Below are positions 42,255 through 51,117 of a stretch of 64,000 nucleotides of DNA, piece by piece. The notes beneath the pieces were generated by a model that did no database searches, was not told where the DNA came from, and saw only the letters and a list, made by a program, of their open reading frames with translations. The stretch covers positions 62,001 to 126,000 of the forward strand of contig JANNIH010000045.1 in NCBI GenBank assembly GCA_031404815.1, in the 5' to 3' direction. The DNA is from DASYKS01 sp031404815. GTDB lineage: Bacteria; Acidobacteriota; Thermoanaerobaculia; Multivoradales; UBA5704. Position 1 is the stretch's first letter. The number at the start of each line of letters is the position of its first letter. Both the position numbers and the translations under genes were made by a program.

Positions 42255-42333
42255 AGCGGCGGAAAGTTTGGCAGAAGCGGGTGATCCGGGTGGCTCGCGG
42301 TCGTCTCCGTTGGGTTTTACCCTTCGGTTTCCC

Positions 42334-43137
42334 TTACTCGATCACCACTCCCGACAGGTCTTCCGCGGGCAGCGGGTCCTTGATCTTCAAGGCGTCGAGC
42401 GCGTCGACGAGGGCGGTGGCGACCACCAGATTGCGGAACCATTTGCGGTTCGCGGGCACGATGTACCAGGGCGCCCAGGGGGTGCTGGTCTTGGCCAGAG
42501 CGTCCTGGTAGGCGGCCATGTAGTCGTTCCAATGGACGCGGTCGTCGAGGTCGCCGAGGCGGAACTTCCAGCGCTTGAGCGGGTCGGCCAGGCGCGCCTC
42601 CAGCCGCTCCTTCTGTTCGTCGCGGTCGATGTGGAGGAAGAACTTGAGGATCGTCGTGCCGTTGTCGGCGCACAGCTTCTCGAATTGGTTGATCTGCTCG
42701 TAGCGCGCTTTCCAGACCTTCTTCGGCACCAGGTTGCGCACCCGGGCGACCAGGACGTCCTCGTAATGGCTCCGGTTGAAGATCACCATTTCGCCTTTGC
42801 CTGGCATCTTCGGGTGGACGCGCCAGAGGAAATCGTGGCCGCGCTCCTCTTCCGTCGGCGCTTTGAACGAGGCGACGCGCACGCCGAGCGGGTTGACCCC
42901 TTCGAAGGCGTGGCGGATCGTGCCGTCTTTGCCGCTCGTATCCATTCCCTGGAGGACCACGAGGACGCCGCGCTCCCCTTCGGCCCACAGTTTCTCTTGC
43001 AGGACCTCCAGCCGGTCGTTGAGCTTTAGGAACACGGCCTCGACTTTGTCCTTCCCCCCCTTCCAACCGGCAGTCGAGCCGGCGTCGAATTCGGCGAGGT
43101 CGATCTTCTGGCCCGGGGCGACGAGATAGCGCTTCAT
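42334..43137 (-). CDS. ppk2: Polyphosphate kinase 2 family protein
   Basis: A 267-residue PPK2 enzyme that transfers phosphate between polyphosphate and nucleotides. GGAGGA lies seven bases before ATG 43137. Walker A is LQGMDTSGKDGTIRHA, the lid has FKAPTEEERGHDFLWRVH, the Walker B-like motif is FNRSHYEDVLVARV, and later DDRVHWNDYMAAYQDAL and WYIVPANRKWFRN are typical. Single-domain length and motifs place it with PPK2 enzymes that phosphorylate nucleotides using polyphosphate. It is a single gene divergent from the peptidase at 43263. Confidence 0.94.
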   Translation of the reverse strand: MKRYLVAPGQKIDLAEFDAGSTAGWKGGKDKVEAVFLKLNDRLEVLQEKLWAEGERGVLVVLQGMDTSGKDGTIRHAFEGVNPLGVRVASFKAPTEEERGHDFLWRVHPKMPGKGEMVIFNRSHYEDVLVARVRNLVPKKVWKARYEQINQFEKLCADNGTTILKFFLHIDRDEQKERLEARLADPLKRWKFRLGDLDDRVHWNDYMAAYQDALAKTSTPWAPWYIVPANRKWFRNLVVATALVDALDALKIKDPLPAEDLSGVVIE

Positions 43138-43262
43138 GAGGCATCCTCCGTAGACGTGTAGTGCGAAGCTTACACGTTGGGCGGGCGGTGCTCGCCTGCC
43201 TAACACCTCGTAGCGCTTTTGCGGTCTATGATTCCATGTTCCCCTTCGCGAAAGGAAACTCG

Positions 43263-45776
43263 ATGCGCGCTCGATCTGCTTTGCTCACCAGGCCTCTCCT
43301 CGCCGGGTCATTGATCGCCGGTCTCGTTCTTGGGGCTGCGGCGCCCGCGCGCGCCGAGGCTTCGGTCGAAGCGCCGAAAGATCCGACCTATCTGGCCCTC
43401 CGCGCGGCGAAGCCCGACGGCCGCACAATTCCGGCCACCGGTGTCGTGCTGGTGCGCGACGCGTTCCGGTTCGAATTTACGAGCGGCACGTTCCATCTGC
43501 TCGCGCCGGTCGAGGGGCGGACGGTCGGCGCGGTCTTCCTCGGTCAAGGAACGTTCCGCCTGAGCCCCGCTTCGGCGGGTGAGCGGCGCCTTCTGGCGTT
43601 CGATTCCGGTGGCGACCCCAAAACGTTCGAGGTTCTCACCGACAGCTTCACCCGCCTGGTCCTCCTGTTCGGTGACGACACGGCGGCCGAGCTCGCGCTC
43701 GCGGCTCCGATCCAAGAAGGGAGCCCCGCGCCCCAAGCGCTCGACGCCTGGGAAGCTCACCTGAAACGGCAGCGGAAGGACTACCAGGTCAATTTCCATT
43801 TGCGGGTGCTCTGCGACCTGCTCGACGTTCCGGGGTTCACCAGCGGCGCGTTCATGGCCTTCCTCGAAGGGGAAAAGATCGGCCCGGCGGTGGCCGCGGT
43901 CGATCCCCGCGGCAGCGAAGGGTTGGGCCTGGGCGCGGGCGGCAAGGAGGACGCGCTGCTTTACGTGGAGGACGACACCAAGGGGGGCTCCTGGTACCTC
44001 TCGGAGAGCGCCGCCGAAATCAAGGGCGGTCGCCGCACGGCGCTCTGGCGCTCGACCGACGCGACGCATTACGACGTGGAGACCACGGTGGCCAAAGACG
44101 AGGACGTGGCCGGCACCACGACGATCCATTTCGAGGTGACCACGGCGAAGCTTCGCGTGCTGCCGGTGAACCTCCAGCCGGAGCTGCGCATCCGCTCGGC
44201 CCGCTTCGCCAAAGAAGGGGAGGAGTCGTGGGCGACACTGCCGTTCGTCCAAGAGGAGGAGAAGGAGGACGCGAGCGCCGCCGTGATCTTCCCGCGCCAG
44301 CTGGTGAAGGGCGAAAAGATTCGGCTCGAGCTGTCCTACGCGGGCGACAAAGTCCTGGTCGACATGGGCGAAAAGAACTACGCCGTGCTGTCGCGGGTCG
44401 GCTGGTATCCGAACCTCGGATTCTTCACCGATCCGGCAACCTTCACGCTCACCTACCGGGTGCCGGCGGGCAGCGAGATCATTTCGGTCGGCAACCCGCA
44501 AGAGACGCGGACGGAAGGAAAACAGACGGTCTCGATTTGGAAGGCGGAGACGCCGATCCAGGTTGCCGGGTTCAACTACGGAAAATTCAAGAAACACGCC
44601 AAGAAGGACGAGATCTCAGGGGTCGAGGTCGAGGTCTGGACCAACCCGGGAACACCGGACATCGTCCGTGAGATCAACGAGATCATGAGCGGCGGTGGGG
44701 GGGCCACCGGACTCTTTTGGGACACCGGCAGTCTCGCACCGACCTTGGGTAAGGTGAACACCGAGAAGCTGGCCGACGCCGCACTGGTCGACGGCCTGAA
44801 CTCCGCGCGTCTGTTCACTACCTATTTCGGTCCGCTCCCGTCCTCGCGTGTGGCGATCACCCAGCAGTCGCAGTGGACCTTCGGCCAATCGTGGCCCGCG
44901 CTAATCTACATGCCTTTCATCAGCTTTCTGGACGGCACCCAACGCCAGCGCGTGGGGCTCACCGACGCGAACGACTTCGTCGAGTCGGTCGGTTTCCATG
45001 AGTTCGCCCACCAGTGGTGGGGACATCTGCTCGGCTGGGAGAGCTACCGCGACCAGTGGCTGTCGGAAGGATTCGCCGAGTTCTCGGCGGCGCTCGCACT
45101 CCAGCACACGGCAGGGTGGGGCGCTTACGACAAGTTCTGGCGGGAGGCGAAGAAGCGGGTCGTCGAAAAGACCCCCGGCAATGCGTTTGCCCCCTGGGAA
45201 GTGGGCTCCCTCACCGACGGCTATCGCTCCGCCTCGGCGCGCTCTCCTTCTGCGCCCTTCTCATTGATCTACGAGAAGGGAGGCTACGTCCTCCACATGC
45301 TGCGCATGGCGATGTTCGACGGCCGCTCGAAAGATCCCGACGCGCAGTTCATCGCGATGATGAAAGATTTCACCTCGACCTATGCGGGCAAGAACCCGTC
45401 GACCGCGGACTTTGCCGCGGTGGTCGAACGGCACATCACAGGGTCGCTGAACGCGACGCGCGACGGCAAGATCGATTGGTTCTTCAACCAGTGGGTGTAC
45501 GGCACCGAGATCCCGAAACTGACCTCGGATCTCAAAATCGACAAAGCACCGGACGGCTGGCGGATTCACGGCACGATCACCCAGGCGGAGGTGGGGCCCG
45601 AGTTCCGCACCCTCGTGCCGATCTACCTGGAGTTGGACAAAGGACAATTCGCCCAGGCCGGCCTGCTCGCCATGGTCGGTGCCGCCACCAAACCGATCGA
45701 CGTCGTGGTCAAACCGCCAAAAAAACCCCGTCGCGCCCTGATCAACGCGAGGGGCGAGGTGCTGGCCCGGGATTAG
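43263..45776 (+). CDS. Secreted M1-family metallopeptidase
   Basis: An 837-residue exported zinc peptidase. The ATG at 43263 has AAAGGA upstream; the signal peptide ends near AAPARAEA. The N-terminal 240 residues form a domain not seen in classical aminopeptidase N. The catalytic motif is HEFAHQWWGHLLGWESYRDQ followed by WLSEGFAEF, giving zinc ligands His579, His583 and Glu602 and base Glu580. The usual GxMEN substrate motif is replaced by a QSWPALIYMPF region, so exopeptidase specificity is unsure. The C terminus ends in a beta-rich domain. It likely acts in the periplasm or outside the cell. Confidence 0.88.
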   Translation: MRARSALLTRPLLAGSLIAGLVLGAAAPARAEASVEAPKDPTYLALRAAKPDGRTIPATGVVLVRDAFRFEFTSGTFHLLAPVEGRTVGAVFLGQGTFRLSPASAGERRLLAFDSGGDPKTFEVLTDSFTRLVLLFGDDTAAELALAAPIQEGSPAPQALDAWEAHLKRQRKDYQVNFHLRVLCDLLDVPGFTSGAFMAFLEGEKIGPAVAAVDPRGSEGLGLGAGGKEDALLYVEDDTKGGSWYLSESAAEIKGGRRTALWRSTDATHYDVETTVAKDEDVAGTTTIHFEVTTAKLRVLPVNLQPELRIRSARFAKEGEESWATLPFVQEEEKEDASAAVIFPRQLVKGEKIRLELSYAGDKVLVDMGEKNYAVLSRVGWYPNLGFFTDPATFTLTYRVPAGSEIISVGNPQETRTEGKQTVSIWKAETPIQVAGFNYGKFKKHAKKDEISGVEVEVWTNPGTPDIVREINEIMSGGGGATGLFWDTGSLAPTLGKVNTEKLADAALVDGLNSARLFTTYFGPLPSSRVAITQQSQWTFGQSWPALIYMPFISFLDGTQRQRVGLTDANDFVESVGFHEFAHQWWGHLLGWESYRDQWLSEGFAEFSAALALQHTAGWGAYDKFWREAKKRVVEKTPGNAFAPWEVGSLTDGYRSASARSPSAPFSLIYEKGGYVLHMLRMAMFDGRSKDPDAQFIAMMKDFTSTYAGKNPSTADFAAVVERHITGSLNATRDGKIDWFFNQWVYGTEIPKLTSDLKIDKAPDGWRIHGTITQAEVGPEFRTLVPIYLELDKGQFAQAGLLAMVGAATKPIDVVVKPPKKPRRALINARGEVLARD

Positions 45777-45780
45777 ATTC

Positions 45781-46449
45781 CTACCCCCCGATCAACCCCC
45801 GTGCCCCCGTCCAGATCCACCAGATCCCGACGATTCGCAATACCCAGAGGACGTTCCGGACGCCGAGCAGGAAGAAGTTGTGGACGGGGAAGGGGACGCA
45901 GAGCGGTGAGCGCTCTTTCTGGCCGAGATAGCCCCAGGCGCCGAGGTTGACGGTGAGCCCCACGATGAGCTGGAAGAGCGCCGTGGTGGTCGGGAGGGTT
46001 GAGCCGTGGCCGAGCGCTGCTGCGGCCAGGGCGGCGAGCAGGGCGAGGAGCGGGACGAAGATCCCGATCCTCAATGGCGCTTTCGCCCGGTCGAGCCAAG
46101 TGAAGAAACGGGCGGCGGGCGCGCGGTGCTCGGCGCAGCAGCGGGCGGCGAGCCGGTCGGTTCCCGCGGCGAGTTCTAGGTCTGCGGCGGGTGATCCCGG
46201 CCCGAGCATTCGATTGCACCAAAGGCATTTCGCCCGGCGCACCCGCGCGGACCAGGGCCGGGCCACCCGGCGATGGCCGATGATCACAGTAATCCCTACG
46301 GCCAACGAGGCGCCGATCGGCTCGGGGTGGCGGACGAACAGGAACAGCACGAGCGGGATGAACAGAAACAGCAACAGGCCGAAGCCTTGGGCGAAGAGGC
46401 GGGAGGGGACTCCCATCACCTTTACGCCCGGCGCCGCCGGATGGGGCAT
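45781..46449 (-). CDS. Membrane protein of unknown function
   Basis: A 222-residue protein with five or so hydrophobic segments: GFGLLLFLFIPLVLFLFV, GASLAVGITVIIG, IGIFVPLLALLAALAAAA, LFQLIVGLTVNLGAWGYL and NVLWVLRIVGIWWIW. Between the second and third is a soluble stretch with CLWCNRML and CCAEH, Cys and His residues that could bind zinc. It overlaps the stop of the upstream gene by one base, forming a pair with it. No family recognised. Confidence 0.6.
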   Translation of the reverse strand: MPHPAAPGVKVMGVPSRLFAQGFGLLLFLFIPLVLFLFVRHPEPIGASLAVGITVIIGHRRVARPWSARVRRAKCLWCNRMLGPGSPAADLELAAGTDRLAARCCAEHRAPAARFFTWLDRAKAPLRIGIFVPLLALLAALAAAALGHGSTLPTTTALFQLIVGLTVNLGAWGYLGQKERSPLCVPFPVHNFFLLGVRNVLWVLRIVGIWWIWTGARGLIGG

Positions 46450-47180
46450 CAGAACCCTTCGAGCGCCGCGAGGTCGATTTCGGTCTCGGTTTGGCGGTAG
46501 GTCCCCGACCCGTCAACGTTTTGCCCCATGCCACAGGCCGGGCCGGCCGCGGATTGGGTGATGCGGACGTTTCTGCCGCTGAAATTGAAGGAAAGGCGGC
46601 AACCGTCCGATTCGTAGACCGCCGTCTCACCGGTTCGGCGGGTTGTGCCGGAGATCACGCCGGTGTTCGCGAACGATGGATCAGACCCTTCCGGGATCCA
46701 GAAGGCGGAGAGCCGGAAGCGGATTCGCTGACCCGGAAGGAGAAGCACGCGGAGCTTGTTGGTGATCCGGCCGGTGAACTGCTCGTAGGTGCCGGAGGTG
46801 CCGTCATCCGGCGAGGAGTCGGCATCGAACGAGAAGGGAAGGCGCTGGGCGTTCGGATCGTCCGCCGGCGTCCAATTGCCGGCGAAGACTTTGCCCTTCC
46901 AGGTTCCCTGGAACAGCCCCGTGCGCTGTCCGCCCTCGCCGGTCTGCGCCAGTCTGACCTCGTTGCCCGAGATGGTCCCCTCGACGCGGATCGGCTCGCC
47001 AACCGCCTCGTATAGGTAGACCCCGGTGATCCGGTCGTTGTCGCGGATCAGGGTCATGCGCACCGTCTGGCGACCGTCGAACGCGCCGCGAAAGTGGGTG
47101 CGCTTCTCGCGTGCCAGGGCAGGCAGCGCGAGGCAGGCGAAGAGGAGCGAGGCGGCGAGCACTCTTGAGCTGTGGGTCAT
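46449..47180 (-). CDS. Secreted beta-rich protein of unknown function
   Basis: A 243-residue exported protein: a clear signal peptide (MTHSSRVLAASLLFACLALPALA) and a beta-rich body with repeated strand-turn pieces such as TLIRDNDRITGVYLYE, VRLAQTGEGGQRTGLFQG and GSGTYRQTETEIDL. It contains one conserved-looking Cys pair (DGCRL and GPACGMG). No catalytic motif is seen. It is the first gene of a two-gene unit with the membrane protein at 45781-46449. A 10-bp inverted repeat lies in the upstream region. Confidence 0.6.
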   Translation of the reverse strand: MTHSSRVLAASLLFACLALPALAREKRTHFRGAFDGRQTVRMTLIRDNDRITGVYLYEAVGEPIRVEGTISGNEVRLAQTGEGGQRTGLFQGTWKGKVFAGNWTPADDPNAQRLPFSFDADSSPDDGTSGTYEQFTGRITNKLRVLLLPGQRIRFRLSAFWIPEGSDPSFANTGVISGTTRRTGETAVYESDGCRLSFNFSGRNVRITQSAAGPACGMGQNVDGSGTYRQTETEIDLAALEGF

Positions 47181-47198
47181 GCCATGGGCTCCTGATCA

Positions 47199-47221
47199 GG
47201 TTCACGAAACCTTCGTGAACC
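47199..47221. promoter_or_regulatory. Inverted repeat in the divergent promoter region
   Basis: GGTTCACGAA-ACC-TTCGTGAACC, a perfect 10-bp inverted repeat with a 3-base spacer, lies 19 bases before the minus-strand gene at 47180 and 155 bases before the plus-strand start at 47376. It may be an operator serving one or both genes, or an RNA hairpin. The rest of the 195-base gap shows nothing else clear. Confidence 0.45.
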
Positions 47222-47375
47222 CGTAACGGAATTGCCGGCGAACGGTACTCCGGGTGTCAAAGTTTGTTCTCAACCGACCTGGAGTGCAAGGGGGAGTTTG
47301 TCACGTTCCGCCGGTCTCCCGACGGACCTCCGAGGGCGCGGGCGTGGTACTGTTTTCGGCCGAAAGCCGAGACCT

Positions 47376-48677
47376 ATGATGCGGAATTCAGACGAGCCGA
47401 GAGGCGGCGTTTCGACCGATTTCGCAAGCGAGAGGCGCGCGTTCTCGCGGCGGCAGCGGGCGGGAGGGGTGGGCTGCGTCGTCCTCTTTTTCGTCGTCTT
47501 CCTGCTCGCGGGGCTGGCGTTTCTCCCCTTCCTCGGTTGGCCGGTCGTGCAAACGATCGGTGCCCGCTCCTGGAACGCCGTGCCCTGCACGATCCTGGAA
47601 AGCGCGGTCCGGAGCCACGAGGGAAGCGACAGCGCAACCTACAGCGTCGAGGTGCGCTACCGCTACCTGGTCTCCGGGCGGCTCTACGAATCGAGCCGCT
47701 ATCGCTTCTTGGGTGGCTCGAGTTCCGGCTACGACGGCAAGGCGGAAGTGGTCGCCGCCCTGCCGGTCGGCCGCCAGGCCGTCTGCTTTGTCGATCCGAA
47801 AAACCCCGCCCAGGCGGTGCTCGATCGCGGTTTCGGGTTTTGGGTGCTCCTGGCACTCGTGCCAATCGCGTTCTGCGGTTTAGGTCTCTGGGGCATCATC
47901 TCCACCCTCAAGAAGAAGAGACGCCGAGGCCAGAGTGCGCCGGGTGGTGTCTCGGGCCTCGGACCGGCCGGCGCGCTCGAGTATCCGGCCGAATCGCCGG
48001 ATTGGCTGCCGGAGCCGCGCGGTGTCGCCAAGGTGGGCCTCGCCGGGGCGGGCGATCCCGGGCTCGAGCTGCGGCCCGCAGCGGGGCCGGTCGCGAGGCT
48101 CGTCGCGATCGTCTGCATCGCCCTGTTCTGGAACGGAATCGTCAGCCTGTTTCTCAAGGACATCGTGGCCGGTTGGCGTAACGCCAATGGGGATGGCTGC
48201 CAGACTCTCTTTCTGGTGCCGTTCGTCCTCATCGGGGCGGCGCTTCTGCTCTCGGTCCCGTACCAGATCCTTGCGCTTTTCAATCCGCGTCCGCGCCTAC
48301 ACCTCGATCGGAGCCGGCTCCGGCCGGGTGAGAGCGCGCGCTTGACCTGGAGCTTCTCCGGTGCCGCGGGGCGCATCCGGCGGTTGAAGATCACGATCGA
48401 AGGGCGCGAAGAGGCGAGCTACCGGCGGGGGACCACGACCCACTCCGATCGGAGTACGTTCGCGACGCTCGTTCTGCTCGACAGCGACCAAGCGGCGTCG
48501 TTCGGATCGGGGGAGATCGCGGTCACCCTCCCCCCAGGGTCGATGCACTCGTTCTCGGCGTCCCACAACAAGATCCTCTGGAAACTGATGATCGCGGGCG
48601 AGATCGCGCGCTGGCCCGATGTGAGCGAAGAGTTCGAACTCGTGGTTTTACCCGAGGCGCCGCGGAGGTTTACCTGA
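47376..48677 (+). CDS. DUF3592 membrane protein
   Basis: A 433-residue protein. One membrane helix (VVLFFVVFLLAGLAFLPFL) precedes a DUF3592 domain: PCTILESAVRSHEG, YSVEVRYRYLVSGRLYESS and VCFVDPKNPAQAVL. Helices follow (FWVLLALVPIAFCGLGLWG; VARLVAIVCIALFWNGIVSL; LVPFVLIGAALLLSV), then a soluble arrestin-like or immunoglobulin-like part (about 330-430). It overlaps the next gene by one base. Start ATG 47376 or 47379; an upstream extension has no support. It opens the co-directional run that ends at 55265. Function unknown. Confidence 0.7.
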   Translation: MMRNSDEPRGGVSTDFASERRAFSRRQRAGGVGCVVLFFVVFLLAGLAFLPFLGWPVVQTIGARSWNAVPCTILESAVRSHEGSDSATYSVEVRYRYLVSGRLYESSRYRFLGGSSSGYDGKAEVVAALPVGRQAVCFVDPKNPAQAVLDRGFGFWVLLALVPIAFCGLGLWGIISTLKKKRRRGQSAPGGVSGLGPAGALEYPAESPDWLPEPRGVAKVGLAGAGDPGLELRPAAGPVARLVAIVCIALFWNGIVSLFLKDIVAGWRNANGDGCQTLFLVPFVLIGAALLLSVPYQILALFNPRPRLHLDRSRLRPGESARLTWSFSGAAGRIRRLKITIEGREEASYRRGTTTHSDRSTFATLVLLDSDQAASFGSGEIAVTLPPGSMHSFSASHNKILWKLMIAGEIARWPDVSEEFELVVLPEAPRRFT

Positions 48678-49084
48678 TGGATTGGCTCGAAGTGACGTTG
48701 GCCGGCGGCCGGGCGGCGTTCGCGCCGGGCGAAGAGATCGAGGCGACGGCGGTCTGGCAGCTCGACGAGGAGCCGAAATCGCTCGAGGTCCGGCTGTTCT
48801 GGTTCACCGCCGGGAAAGGGGATCGCGACTCCGAACTGGTCGTCGGCGAATCGATCGAGCCGAGCCTTGGCGGGCATCGAACCTGCCGGTTTCGCCTTCC
48901 CGAGCTGGCTCCGGCAAGCTTCTCGGGAAAGCTGGTGTCGCTGCTTTGGGCGATCGAGCTGGTGGCCGAACCGGGCTCGCGGGCCGGCCGGGTGGAGTTG
49001 ATCGTTTCGCCGACCGGCCGCGAGCTGCTGCTGTACGACGGTTCGGGAGGCGACGTGGGAGAGGCCGACGCGAGCGCGCGATAA
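48677..49084 (+). CDS. Arrestin-like soluble protein
   Basis: A 135-residue protein without signal or membrane segment. Alternating strands (MDWLEVTLAGGRAAFAPGEE, IEATAVWQLDE, LEVRLFWFTAG, FSGKLVSLLWAIELVAE, RVELIVSP) give a beta-sandwich pattern like that in the C-terminal part of the upstream gene, which it overlaps by one base. The shared pattern suggests a split or duplicated sporulation-control/arrestin-like module. The call is structural inference; I cannot name a function. Confidence 0.55.
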   Translation: MDWLEVTLAGGRAAFAPGEEIEATAVWQLDEEPKSLEVRLFWFTAGKGDRDSELVVGESIEPSLGGHRTCRFRLPELAPASFSGKLVSLLWAIELVAEPGSRAGRVELIVSPTGRELLLYDGSGGDVGEADASAR

Positions 49085-49148
49085 CCCGTTCCGGGTCGAG
49101 CGAATCCACGCGCTCGGCTTTCGCTTTCCGGCCGGAGGGCCGGGCGCC

Positions 49149-49643
49149 TTGATCGCCCGTTTCGAACAGCTGGGGCGCCGAGCCGTCCTGGTCGGCCCTG
49201 AGGGGAGCGGCAAATCGACCCTGCTCGAACGGCTGCTCCCTTACTTCGCCGCGACGGGCGGGCAGATGCATCATTTCGCCGCGCGGCCCAACGAAGCGCC
49301 ACCGAAGGAACTGCGCGGCCGGCTTGCCGGCCTCGCGGCGGGCGATATCCTGCTCCTCGACGGCTTCGATCATCTGACCCGGCTCGCCCGCTTCGGCCTG
49401 CTCCGCCGGATCGCCCGAAGAGGCGCCGGTCTGCTCGTGACCAGCCACGCCGCGGAGCGGTCGCTCCCCACGCTGTTCGATCTCGCCCCTACCCCGGAGC
49501 TGCTCGAAGCGCTAGCCCGCGAGCTGACGAACGATGACAAGATCGCGGGGCTGCCCTTTGCCGAGATCCACCGCCGACACGGTGGGAACCTGCGCACCGC
49601 GTTGCGCGAGCTATACGACCTCTGGGCGGCGCGGGAGGGGTAG
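49149..49643 (+). CDS. Small P-loop ATPase
   Basis: A 164-residue AAA-type ATPase. The start is a TTG with GGAGGG nine bases upstream; the frame has no ATG nearby. Walker A is VLVGPEGSGKSTLLERL, Walker B ILLLDGFDHL, followed by LLVTSH as a sensor-like strand and NLRTALRELYDLW, which may be a lid or sensor-2 helix. There is no other domain, so it is likely a partner of another protein in this run, for instance the arrestin-like gene 64 bases upstream. Function unknown. Confidence 0.7.
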   Translation: MIARFEQLGRRAVLVGPEGSGKSTLLERLLPYFAATGGQMHHFAARPNEAPPKELRGRLAGLAAGDILLLDGFDHLTRLARFGLLRRIARRGAGLLVTSHAAERSLPTLFDLAPTPELLEALARELTNDDKIAGLPFAEIHRRHGGNLRTALRELYDLWAAREG

Positions 49644-49770
49644 GGTACGTCTCACGATTCGCGCCTGCGAAGGATTTCGCGCGCTCGCGCATCCAACCGG
49701 TACGTCAGACCACCATTTTCCGGCGCATGGGTACCGCGAGCCGCCGCGCTCTCGGCAGGAGGAACGGGAC

Positions 49771-51087
49771 ATGAAGCAGCGCTTCTTCGGCACGGTCGTG
49801 AGGGTTATCCTCGGTCTCTCCGCGCTACTCGCCGGGCCCGCGGTCGGGCAGGAACAGCCGGTCACTTTCGAGTTCAGCTTCTCGAACCCGGGAGCCCGAA
49901 GCCTTGGGCTGGGCGGGGCGTTCGCGGCTCTGGCGGACGATGCTACGGCGGCATTCGCCAATCCGGCGGGGCTCGTCCAGTTGGTCGAACCCGAGCTCTC
50001 CGTCGAGGGGCGCTACTCGGCGCGCCGAACCGACTTCATCGAGGGCGGGCGCGCTTCAGGTGCGCCGACCGGGCTCGGCGTCGATACGGTCGACGGACTG
50101 CGTCACGGGGTTTCCAGGAGCAACCGAGGCAACGCTCCGTTCGGGGCGGTCGTCTATCCGGCCGGGCGTTGGTCGTTCGCCCTCTATCGCCACAACTGGG
50201 CCGATTTCGACTTCAGGAGTCGGATCGACGGGCTGTTCGCGGTCGAAGACGGAGAGGAGTCACGCGCGGGGGACATTCTGGCTCGGGCTCGGGTCGAGGT
50301 CGTCAACAGCGGCCTGGCCGGCGCATTCAAGGTCACCGAACGGTGGAGCCTCGGCCTGGGGATCGTCTACTACCAGGCGGACCTCTCCTCGTTCGCCGAG
50401 GAACACGCGGCGGACGAAGAGGCCTTTTACGAGAGCGCCACATTTCCGCCCGATCTTCTCGACACCTCCTATTCACACCAGGCGAGCGGTACGGGCGTGA
50501 GCCTCCAGGGGGGCTTCCTTTGGCGCGCTTCGCCGCAATGGTCGGTGGGCGGCTACTATCGGCCCGGTCCCCGACTGAAGCTCCGGGTGATCGAGACCGC
50601 GGGGCCGGCCGAGAGCGACAACCCGGCAGGGACGATCGTGCTCGACGAGACGAGCCCGCTCAAGCTGCCGGACGTCTACGGTCTCGGTATCGCGTTCCGT
50701 TCCAGAGATGGCACCTGGACCGTCGGCACGGAATGGTCGAGGGTGCGATACTCCTCGATCACACGAGGGCTCGATGTCGATGTCTTCGATCCGAACCAGA
50801 TCCGACTCTCCGATGGCGATGAGCTTCGTCTCGGCGTGGAATACGTGTTCGTCCGCGCCAAGCCGATCGTCGCTCTGCGGGTCGGCGCTTGGCGAGATCC
50901 GGCGCACCGGGTGGTCGCCGGGGAGGACGCGGACGTGTTCGAGCGCGCGGTGTTCGAACGCGGGAAGGACGAGATCCACCTCACCGGCGGGCTCGGCGTG
51001 GTCTTCGACCGCTTCCAAGTCGACCTCGGGGCCGATCTCTCGGAGCTGGCCCGACTGTTCTCGCTGTCGCTGGTCTATCGGTTCTAA
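49771..51087 (+). CDS. Outer-membrane beta-barrel protein (PorV/FadL-like)
   Basis: A 438-residue exported protein. AGGAGG lies eight bases before the ATG; the signal peptide ends near GPAVGQ. The sequence after it, NPGARSLGLGGAFAALADDA and TAAFANPAGL, is the classic start of PorV/OmpP1-type barrels. Alternating amphipathic strands follow, and the protein ends in LSLVYRF with the C-terminal Phe used for insertion by BamA. Substrate is unknown. It precedes the TPR-membrane-ATPase gene by 30 bases and may form a trans-envelope unit with it. Confidence 0.85.
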   Translation: MKQRFFGTVVRVILGLSALLAGPAVGQEQPVTFEFSFSNPGARSLGLGGAFAALADDATAAFANPAGLVQLVEPELSVEGRYSARRTDFIEGGRASGAPTGLGVDTVDGLRHGVSRSNRGNAPFGAVVYPAGRWSFALYRHNWADFDFRSRIDGLFAVEDGEESRAGDILARARVEVVNSGLAGAFKVTERWSLGLGIVYYQADLSSFAEEHAADEEAFYESATFPPDLLDTSYSHQASGTGVSLQGGFLWRASPQWSVGGYYRPGPRLKLRVIETAGPAESDNPAGTIVLDETSPLKLPDVYGLGIAFRSRDGTWTVGTEWSRVRYSSITRGLDVDVFDPNQIRLSDGDELRLGVEYVFVRAKPIVALRVGAWRDPAHRVVAGEDADVFERAVFERGKDEIHLTGGLGVVFDRFQVDLGADLSELARLFSLSLVYRF

Positions 51088-51117
51088 AGCCGTGCGGCGG
51101 TTGAGGATAGACTCCAG

